Origin: CAYOHP01 sp964403795 [NCBI: uncultured bacterium]
GTDB lineage: Bacteria; Muiribacteriota; UBA6191; CAZXTJ01
Length of the DNA stretch: 12,405 bases
Assembly (NCBI GenBank): GCA_964403795.1
Contig: CAYOHP010000171.1
Coordinates: 1-12,405, forward strand
Direction: 5' to 3'
The translations under genes were made by a program, and so were the position numbers. This document shows positions 5,601 to 11,039 of this stretch, piece by piece (position 1 is the first letter of the stretch; each line of letters starts with the position of its first letter). The notes under the pieces are model-generated. The model made no database searches. It was given only the letters and a program-made list of their open reading frames with translations, and had not been told where the DNA came from.

Positions 5601-6236
5601 TCAGGCTTCCTCGGCCTCGTCCGGCTCCCCGGGCTCGGCGTCGCCGCGGGTGGCGTTGCCCGGGGTGGACTGCAGACGGAAGCCGGCGAGCAGGTCCTCG
5701 AGTTCGCCCTGGATGCCCTTCAGGCTCATCAGCGCCATCTCGCTCGACTCGTCCTCGACCTTCACCTTGGAGATCGAGTCCTTGCACTGGACCGTCAGCT
5801 CCTTGGCCTTGGCGATCACCGCCCGGTAGTTGTCGACCATGCGGTTCAGACCGTCGGCCAGGTTGTGCATCGAGTCGTTGGACCTGAGGAAGATCTTGAA
5901 CGAGAGGTCGCCCTGGGCGATCTCGCGGATGCACTTCTCAAGCTTGTAGGAGGGGCCGGCGAACTGGTGGCTGTAGAAGATCCCGATGATGGCGACGATG
6001 ATGAAGTTCACCAGGATCAGGAGCACGACCCGCCACCAGACCAGGTCCCGCATGCGGTCGATGAAGTCGAAGAGCTGGGTCTGGGTCCCGAGGTCGCTCG
6101 ACTGGAAGACCCAGGTGCCGATCACCCACAGGTTGCAGAGGGTCACCACCGAGACCAGGAAGAGGATCAAGAGCAGGGTCAGGACGAAGCGGCTCTGGGC
6201 ACCCTTCTGGGGGAGATAGTTCCGTCGCTGGGTCAT
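5601..6236 (-). CDS. Two-TM HAMP-only membrane protein (211 aa)
   Basis: The topology is that of a sensor without sensor or output domain. TM1 is about residues 17-43 (RFVLTLLLILFLVSVVTLCN onward), the periplasmic loop is only about 24 residues (44-67), and TM2 is about 69-89 (RVVLLILVNFIIVAIIGIFY). A HAMP domain follows (about 89-140) with the family's Gly-Pro after TM2 (FAGPSYKLEKCIREIAQGDL) and the second helix SMHNLADGLNRMVDNYR. Then comes a coiled-coil-like helix (139-188) and an acidic, disordered tail. HAMP domains transmit conformational change across the membrane to kinases, cyclases or chemotaxis signalling domains; here any partner must be a separate protein. ATG at 6236 starts 11 nt after glgA. 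A paralogue-type relation to receptor N-termini is possible. Confidence 0.85.
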   Translation of the reverse strand: MTQRRNYLPQKGAQSRFVLTLLLILFLVSVVTLCNLWVIGTWVFQSSDLGTQTQLFDFIDRMRDLVWWRVVLLILVNFIIVAIIGIFYSHQFAGPSYKLEKCIREIAQGDLSFKIFLRSNDSMHNLADGLNRMVDNYRAVIAKAKELTVQCKDSISKVKVEDESSEMALMSLKGIQGELEDLLAGFRLQSTPGNATRGDAEPGEPDEAEEA

Positions 6237-6247
6237 CGGTTGGATTG

Positions 6248-7696
6248 TTACCCTTCGGAGACGATCCGGTAAAGCTGCTTGTAGTAGCGGGCACTCCGGC
6301 CCCAGGAATTGTCCCGCAGCATGGCCCGCACCCGGGCCCAGTGCCAGCCGTCGGGGTCGTCGAAGTACCAGCGGAGCGCCCGGTCCACGGCCTGGGCCAG
6401 GGCACCGTGGTGGTACTCGTCGAACACGAAGCCCACTCCCGTGAAGGGCGACTCGTCGAGGTCGTCGACCGTGTCGGCGAGGCCTCCGGTGCGCCGCACG
6501 ATGGGGAGCGTGCCATAGCGCAGGCTGTACATCTGGTTCAGCCCGCAGGGCTCGTAGAGACTCGGCATGAGGAAGGCATCCACCCCGGCCTCGATGCGGT
6601 GGGCCAGGGGATTGTCGTAGCCGAGCTTGACCGCCACCCGCCCGGGATAGTCCCAGACCGCCTGGCGGAAGCGGTCCTGGTAGTACTGGGCGCCGGACCC
6701 GAGCACCGCCAGCTGGACCGGGCGGTTCATCAGGGTAGGCAGGGCGTCGAGGACCAGCTCGAGTCCCTTCTGGCCGACCATGCGGCTGACGATCCCCAGC
6801 AACAGGGGCCGGGAGTCGACGCCGAGGCCCATCTCCGCCTGGAGGCGGAGCTTCAACTCGGCCTTGGGTCCGAGGTCGCCGGAGTGGTACCCGAGGCCGC
6901 CCAGGTGCGGATCGGCCTGGGGGTTCCACTCGTCCATGTCGATGCCGTTGAGGATCCCGACCAGGTCGCGGCTCCGCCAGCGCACCGTGGCGTCGAGCCC
7001 GAAGCCTCCCTCGGAGGTCTGGATCTCCCAGGCATAGGTCGGAGACACGGTGGTCACCTTGTGGGCGAGCTGGATCCCGGTCTTCAGCAGGTTCACCGCC
7101 CCGTGGTGCTCCATGGCGTCGACCCGGAGGAGCTCGCGGGGCAGGCCCACCGAATCGAGCCAGGCCGGTGCCTGCCAGCCCTGGTACGCCTGATTGTGGA
7201 TGGTGAAGACCCGTCCCATGCGGCTCCGAGGGTCGCCGTCCCCGAAGTTCGACACCATGTAGGCGAGCGCCGGACCCGTGTGCCAGTCGTGGCAATGCAC
7301 CACGTCGGGCCACCAACCGAGATGCCCGAAGCTCTGGAGGGCGGCCCGGCAGAAGACCGCGAACCGGTAGCCGTTGTCGCCGAACTCGCCGTAGCGGTCG
7401 CCGTAGATGCCGGCCCGACCGCCGTAGAGCCCGTGGTGCTCGAGGAAGTAGACCGGGGCGCCGCCGGGAAGCCGGCCTTCCTCGACCAGCACGCTCTCGG
7501 TATGGCCCCAGCGCATCGGGACCGGGACGTGGTGCCGGAACTCGCGGGCCGGGTCGATGTGCCCGTAGCGGGGCATGAAGATCCGGCAGTCGACGCCCTC
7601 GTGGCGCAGGTAGTTGGGCAGCGCCCCCGCCACGTCCCCGAGCCCCCCCGTCTTGGCGAAGGGAGCCACCTCGGCCGACAGGTAGGCGACGCGCAT
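6248..7696 (-). CDS. glgA: Glycogen (starch) synthase, GT5 family (482 aa)
   Basis: GlgA transfers glucose from ADP-glucose (or UDP-glucose) to the non-reducing end of an alpha-1,4-glucan in the cytoplasm. The sequence shows the whole family set: MRVAYLSAEVAPFAKTGGLG with Lys15 of the KTGGL substrate-binding motif, VVHCHDWHTGPALAYM (catalytic-cleft histidine), FTIHNQAYQG, TVSPTYAWEIQT, GILNGIDMDEWNP, the second Rossmann domain SRMVGQKG and LGSGAQYYQ, and the nucleotide-sugar-binding EPCGLNQMYSLRYGTLPIVR with RTGGLADTV. Length is normal (family about 480). The ATG at 7696 was chosen because the protein then starts exactly at the conserved MRV-x-Y-x-SAE and GAGGAGG lies 6 nt upstream; an in-frame ATG at 7762 would add 22 unrelated residues. 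It is the first gene of the cluster running to 3677. No other glycogen gene is in the window. Confidence 0.97.
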   Translation of the reverse strand: MRVAYLSAEVAPFAKTGGLGDVAGALPNYLRHEGVDCRIFMPRYGHIDPAREFRHHVPVPMRWGHTESVLVEEGRLPGGAPVYFLEHHGLYGGRAGIYGDRYGEFGDNGYRFAVFCRAALQSFGHLGWWPDVVHCHDWHTGPALAYMVSNFGDGDPRSRMGRVFTIHNQAYQGWQAPAWLDSVGLPRELLRVDAMEHHGAVNLLKTGIQLAHKVTTVSPTYAWEIQTSEGGFGLDATVRWRSRDLVGILNGIDMDEWNPQADPHLGGLGYHSGDLGPKAELKLRLQAEMGLGVDSRPLLLGIVSRMVGQKGLELVLDALPTLMNRPVQLAVLGSGAQYYQDRFRQAVWDYPGRVAVKLGYDNPLAHRIEAGVDAFLMPSLYEPCGLNQMYSLRYGTLPIVRRTGGLADTVDDLDESPFTGVGFVFDEYHHGALAQAVDRALRWYFDDPDGWHWARVRAMLRDNSWGRSARYYKQLYRIVSEG

Positions 7697-7697
7697 G

Positions 7698-7734
7698 CGG
7701 GTCCTCCTCGACCCGGGGTGGCGGGATCCCACCC
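7698..7734 (-). promoter_or_regulatory. glgA leader: two abutting hairpins, Shine-Dalgarno in the second loop
   Basis: Read on the minus strand, GGGTGG (7729-7734) pairs perfectly with CCACCC (7716-7721) around a 7-nt loop. The next base starts a second perfect stem, CGGGTC (7710-7715) with GACCCG (7698-7703), whose 6-nt loop GAGGAG (7704-7709) is the Shine-Dalgarno region. One base separates this stem from the ATG at 7696. Two stems without a gap could stack coaxially. A GGA in a hairpin loop over the ribosome-binding site is the arrangement recognised by CsrA/RsmA in other bacteria, which control glycogen genes; whether that protein exists here is unknown. Confidence 0.5.
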
Positions 7735-7743
7735 GGGGAGGCC

Positions 7744-7749
7744 ACTGTA
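7744..7749 (-). promoter_or_regulatory. Possible -10 of the glgA cluster
   Basis: TACAGT on the minus strand fits TAnnnT. It would start transcription near 7737, giving a leader of about 41 nt that is almost entirely the two hairpins at 7698-7734. No good -35 is visible. Confidence 0.3.
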
Positions 7750-7800
7750 ACCGCTCGGGCATCGATCGGGGGAAGGCCGGTGGCCCCGTGCCGTAGTGAG

Positions 7801-7888
7801 CCTGCGGCTCGCCCGCAAGGGGCTCGCCAGCGACGGACTGCGCCTCGCTGCTTCCCCTGGCGGAGCCAGGGGCGCTCCGGCTACGCCC
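7801..7888. repeat. Cluster of four GC-rich palindromes between the TPR gene and glgA (REP-like)
   Basis: Four short inverted repeats follow each other: CCTGCGG (7801-7807) with CCGCAAGG (7813-7820, one bulged base); CAGCGA (7828-7833) with TCGCTG (7845-7850); a perfect 8-bp stem CCCCTGGC (7854-7861) with GCCAGGGG (7865-7872) around the triloop GGA; and GGGCG (7870-7874) with CGCCC (7884-7888), which competes with the third. It lies downstream of the rpe-TPR transcript (stop at 7907). The third stem is a strong hairpin about 35 nt after that stop and may end or protect the mRNA, although no T-tract follows. The make-up resembles extragenic palindromic (REP/BIME) elements; no second copy is in the window. 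Confidence 0.55.
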
Positions 7889-7906
7889 GTGGTGCGTGGA
7901 GGTCGG

Positions 7907-9439
7907 TCAGCCGGCGAGACGGCTCCAGGGCAGGGGAGGCGCCACCAGGCCTTCCTTGCGCCGGGCGAAGAGCGGCACCACGTTGGCCGGAGGGGCGGCC
8001 TCGGGGAGGCGGGCGGGAGCCTCCAGGTGCTCGAGTTCGTAGGCGGCCCGGGTGGCGGCGGGGGTGGCGGGCGCGGCCTTGAGGACCTGGCGGTAGGCGG
8101 CCTTGGCGGCCGGGAGGGCAGCCATGTCGCGCAGCAGGTGGCCGAGCTCCAGGGCGGCCGGTCCGTCCCCGGGATCGAGTTCCAAGGCGCGCTCGAGGTG
8201 GCGACGGGCTTCGGGGCCGTTGCCCGCCTTGCGCAGGGCGATCCCCAGCATGCGATGGGCGACCGGGTTCTCGGGGCGGACCATGACCAGCCGGCGCAGC
8301 GGGCTGGTGGCAGCCTTGGGGTCGTCGTCGTCCAGGGCGAGCTGGCCCACCCGGAGGAGGGCCAGCGGCAGTCCGGGGTTGGCCGCCAGGCAGCGCCCGA
8401 AGAGATCGCGGGCGCCGCGGCGATCGCCGGTCCGGCGGCGGATCTCCGCCAGGCGGACCAGGGCCTGGACCATGCGGGGATGACGGTCCACCAGGAAGGT
8501 GAGCTCCCGGGTCGCCTCCCCGAGGTCCCCGCTGGCGAGATGCGCCTCGGCCTGGCGGAGGCGGAGGGCGGGATCCTCGGGCCTCTGCTTGCGCAGCCGT
8601 TCCAGGTGCACCAGGGCCCGGGAGGGGTCGTCCCGGCGCAGGGCGGTCTCGGAGGCCAGCAGCAGGGCCGGCGCCAGGTCCGGGGCGAGCGCCAGGGCAC
8701 GGTGGACGGCTTCCTCCGCCTTCTGGTACTCGCCGCGCCGGAACCGGGCCGAGGCCAGCAGGTAGTGGAGCCGCGGGGAGCGGGGATCGTGGCGGGTCGC
8801 GGCCTCGAGCACCGCGGCCGCCTCCGCGGAGTGCCCCAGGCGGGCCAGGGCCTCGGCCCAGAGCTCCAGGTCCCCGGAGCCGGCCACCCCGGCCCGGGAG
8901 AGCGCTTCGAAGTGCTGGCGGGCGGGCTCGTCCCCACCCCGGGCGAGGTAGCTCGAGGCCAGCCGCCTCCGGCAGTCGTGGTCGTCGGGGCGTCGCGCCA
9001 GGTAGCCCTCGCAGTGCTCGTGGGCGAGCTCGTGGCGGGCCAGCTTCCAGGCGGTGCGGGCCGCTCCCATCCAGGGCTCGGGCCAGGGGGGAACCATGGT
9101 CTGCAGCCGCTCCCAGATCCTCAGCGCCGGCTCGGGGCGGTCGGCGGCTTCCTGGGCCCGGGCCAGCAGGGCCAGACCCTCGAGGTGACGGGGAGCTCGG
9201 GTGAGCAGGCGGCGCAGGACCCGCACCGTGTCGGCCGGCCGGGCGGCTTCCAGGAAGGCGCCCGCCAGCGCCAGCAGGCGGGGCTCGTCGGCCCCGCCGG
9301 CTTCGGCGAGCTCGCGGGCCAGGCGTCGGGCCCGGCGGAGCGCGATCCTGCGCCCCGCCTCGGGGTCGCCGGGCTCGCCGGCCGGCCGGTCGTCGGCGAC
9401 GACCGGATCGAGGACGTCCTCGCTGGCGGCTCCGGTCAT
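7907..9439 (-). CDS. Large TPR protein (510 aa)
   Basis: A soluble, Ala/Arg/Leu-rich protein with no signal peptide, made almost wholly of tetratricopeptide repeats (roughly ten or more). Clear units include LHYLLASARFRRGEYQKAEE with AVHRALALAPDLAPALLLAS, the next starting RRDDPSRALVHLERL, LRLRQAEAHLASGDLGEATR, and HRMLGIALRKAGNGPEARRH with LERALELDPGDGPAALELGH. The repeats keep the TPR pattern (Gly/Ala at 8, Ala at 20, Pro at 32). The N-terminus (about 1-45) is charged and probably disordered; the C-terminus ends in a Pro-rich tail with VVPLFARRK. TPR arrays are assembly scaffolds; the partner is unknown. ATG at 9439 overlaps the rpe stop as ATGA, implying coupled translation with a sugar-phosphate enzyme, an unusual pairing. 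The open frame extends further upstream to 10129 but that part is a shadow of rpe. Confidence 0.85.
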   Translation of the reverse strand: MTGAASEDVLDPVVADDRPAGEPGDPEAGRRIALRRARRLARELAEAGGADEPRLLALAGAFLEAARPADTVRVLRRLLTRAPRHLEGLALLARAQEAADRPEPALRIWERLQTMVPPWPEPWMGAARTAWKLARHELAHEHCEGYLARRPDDHDCRRRLASSYLARGGDEPARQHFEALSRAGVAGSGDLELWAEALARLGHSAEAAAVLEAATRHDPRSPRLHYLLASARFRRGEYQKAEEAVHRALALAPDLAPALLLASETALRRDDPSRALVHLERLRKQRPEDPALRLRQAEAHLASGDLGEATRELTFLVDRHPRMVQALVRLAEIRRRTGDRRGARDLFGRCLAANPGLPLALLRVGQLALDDDDPKAATSPLRRLVMVRPENPVAHRMLGIALRKAGNGPEARRHLERALELDPGDGPAALELGHLLRDMAALPAAKAAYRQVLKAAPATPAATRAAYELEHLEAPARLPEAAPPANVVPLFARRKEGLVAPPLPWSRLAG

Positions 9440-10110
9440 CGGGCGGCCTCCGCGAGGCCAGGCAGGGCTCCCGCGATGCCACCGGGGTGGCGGAAGATGG
9501 CCGACCCGACCACGAAGAGGTCGGCGCCCGCGGCTCGGCACCGGGGAATCGTGGTCGGATCCATCCCGCCGTCGACCTCGATCACCAGGGGACGCCCGGC
9601 GGCGTCGGCGAGGCGGCGCACGGCCTCGATCTTGGGGAGGACCTCGGGGAGGAACTTCTGGCCGCCCCAGCCGGGGTTCACCGACATCACCAGGACCTGG
9701 TCGAGCAGGGGCATCAGGTACTCGAGGGTGGTGGCCGGCGTGCCCGGGTTCAGGGCTACGCCCGCCTCCATGCCGGCGGCCTTGATGGCCTGCAGGGTCC
9801 GGTGGACGTGGGGATCGACCTCGGGGTGGACGGTGAGGCGTCGGCAGCCGGCCTCGGCGAAGGCCTGGATCAGCACCCCGGGCTTCTCCACCATGAGGTG
9901 GGCCTCCACGAACAGGCGGGAACGGCGGCGGATCGCCTCCGCCATCGGTGCCCCGAAGGTGAGCACCGGGACGAAATTCCCGTCCATGACGTCGAGGTGC
10001 AGGACCTCGACCCCGCCTGCCTCGAGGGCGGTGAGGTTGGCGGCGAGGTCGCCGATGTCCGCGTTCAGGATCGAGGGCGCGATGCGCCCGGCCGGGAGGC
10101 CCAAGAACAC
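9436..10110 (-). CDS. rpe: Ribulose-phosphate 3-epimerase (224 aa)
   Basis: Rpe interconverts ribulose 5-phosphate and xylulose 5-phosphate in the pentose phosphate pathway, using a TIM barrel with a bound metal and two catalytic aspartates. Seen: IAPSILNADIGDL (10-22), VLHLDVMDGNFVP (36-48) with metal ligand His38 and catalytic Asp40, EAHLMVEKP (69-77) with His71, GVALNPGTP (117-125), VMSVNPGWGGQKF (141-153) for phosphate binding, and IEVDGGM (177-183) with catalytic Asp180, then VVGSAIF. Length is normal. GTG at 10110 is preferred as start because GGAGGG (10121-10126, complement) lies 10 nt upstream; a TTG at 10104 would give two residues fewer. Long open frame beyond 10110 is not conserved. 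Its stop overlaps the TPR gene start. Confidence 0.96.
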   Translation of the reverse strand: MFLGLPAGRIAPSILNADIGDLAANLTALEAGGVEVLHLDVMDGNFVPVLTFGAPMAEAIRRRSRLFVEAHLMVEKPGVLIQAFAEAGCRRLTVHPEVDPHVHRTLQAIKAAGMEAGVALNPGTPATTLEYLMPLLDQVLVMSVNPGWGGQKFLPEVLPKIEAVRRLADAAGRPLVIEVDGGMDPTTIPRCRAAGADLFVVGSAIFRHPGGIAGALPGLAEAAR

Positions 10111-10141
10111 CCCGATTCGTTCCCTCCATCGGCCGGGACCG

Positions 10142-10175
10142 GACGGAATCTGAGGGATGCCCCGGCGATTCCGTC
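10142..10175. promoter_or_regulatory. Perfect 9-bp inverted repeat, candidate operator
   Basis: GACGGAATC (10142-10150) and GATTCCGTC (10167-10175) are exact inverted copies, 16 nt apart (25 bp between centres), in the control region between divergent rpe and the plus-strand secreted-protein gene. The half-site core GATTCC occurs again at 10263-10268, directly touching the -10 TATACT of the plus-strand promoter. This suggests binding sites for a dimeric regulator; a hairpin function is the alternative. Confidence 0.45.
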
Positions 10176-10246
10176 TTGGCGGCCTGGTCCCGGAGGGCTG
10201 GGGTCGCGGGGTGGGCCGCGAGGTCGGGCCGATGGAACGACCCCCC

Positions 10247-10274
10247 TGGACGGTTCCCGGTCGATTCCTATACT
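10247..10274 (+). promoter_or_regulatory. Sigma-70-type promoter for a leaderless transcript (gene 10281)
   Basis: TGGACG (10247-10252; four of six matches to TTGACA) is followed after 16 nt by TATACT (10269-10274; five of six matches to TATAAT). The -10 ends 6 nt before GTG at 10281, so the mRNA should start at the start codon itself. The bases between are pyrimidine-rich (CCTCTC), with no Shine-Dalgarno. Confidence 0.6.
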
Positions 10275-10280
10275 CCTCTC

Positions 10281-11039
10281 GTGCACAGGTCTTGGCCGTT
10301 GGCGATGACCCTGGCGATGGTCCTCTCGGGGGCCGAGGCGGCGCCGTGGCTCGACTTCGTGACCGACGCCGAATCGGGGGCCGGTCGCCTGCTGGCCGGG
10401 GCCGAGGTGGTCTCGGTGCGGCCCGGGTGGAGTCCCGAGTCGGTGAGGGAGTTCCGGCTGGCGGGGGACCGGACCGCCGCGCTGGTGATGTGGCGCAGCC
10501 ATCCGCTCCGGCGCTGGACCCGGCCCGAGCTCTGGATCCGGGAGGCGGCCGGGGCCCGTCGGGCCTGGCCGAAGGCCGGCGAAGACCGCTCGTTCTACCT
10601 GGCACGGGAGCGGGTCATCGAGCGGGACGGTCGGATCCTGCTGAGGATCGAGCACGCCCTGGTGGGCGAGAACTTCCAGGCGCCCCACCTGCGAAAGCGC
10701 GAGGACTGGTCGCTCTCGGCCGAGGGGGGCCGGGCCGAGGGAGAGACCTACGCCGAGGTCAAGGGTTCGGACCAGCACCTGAACCTGATCGCCGACCACC
10801 AGGCCGCCGGTCGAACCGGCGCTGCCCGGGCCGAGGCGGATCGCCTCCTCGCCGGGACTCCGGAGCTCGCCGGTCGGGTGGCGATGCAGCTCACCTCGGG
10901 CGAGGGCGGTGCGGCCCGGCTCGACGGCGAGACCCGGCGGGCGCTCCTGGCCGTGGCCGATCGGGGCGACGGCCCGGGCTCGGCGGCCGCCGCCGACCGG
11001 CTCCTCCAGGGCGCCCTGGCCGGAACGGGGGACCGATGA
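10281..11039 (+). CDS. Exported protein of unknown function (252 aa), coupled to a lytic transglycosylase
   Basis: No family is recognised. The N-terminus (residues 1-20, VHRSWPLAMTLAMVLSGAEA, cleaved before AP) is a signal peptide. The mature part begins APWLDFVTDAESGAGRLLAG and seems to hold a beta-rich N-terminal half (residues about 25-165, with FRLAGDRTAALVMWR and ERDGRILLRIEHALVGENF) and an Ala/Arg-rich helical C-terminal half (about 170-252) that resembles degenerate helical repeats (AGRTGAARAEADRLL, AAAADRLLQGAL). No cysteine pair or catalytic motif stands out. GTG at 10281 is the start because it lies at the expected transcription start of a good promoter; an in-frame ATG at 10305 would cut the signal peptide. 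Its stop overlaps the next gene as ATGA, so the two exported proteins are likely to act together at the cell wall (inference). Confidence 0.75.
   Translation: MHRSWPLAMTLAMVLSGAEAAPWLDFVTDAESGAGRLLAGAEVVSVRPGWSPESVREFRLAGDRTAALVMWRSHPLRRWTRPELWIREAAGARRAWPKAGEDRSFYLARERVIERDGRILLRIEHALVGENFQAPHLRKREDWSLSAEGGRAEGETYAEVKGSDQHLNLIADHQAAGRTGAARAEADRLLAGTPELAGRVAMQLTSGEGGAARLDGETRRALLAVADRGDGPGSAAAADRLLQGALAGTGDR

Noticed and set aside
7697-7906. Small RNA gene, tRNA or CRISPR repeats in the largest non-coding gap
   Set aside because: No cloverleaf, no regularly spaced direct repeats; the palindromes differ from each other in sequence and stem length.
7093-8937. 614-codon minus-strand open frame bridging glgA and the large TPR gene
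   Set aside because: It is in a different phase from both; it reads through the palindromic gap and gives Pro/Ser/Arg-rich sequence without family features.
7796-10153. 785-codon open frame on the plus strand opposite the TPR and rpe genes
   Set aside because: It is antisense to two well-supported genes, its product is low-complexity Gly/Arg/Ala/Gln with no motif, and long antisense frames are expected at this GC content.
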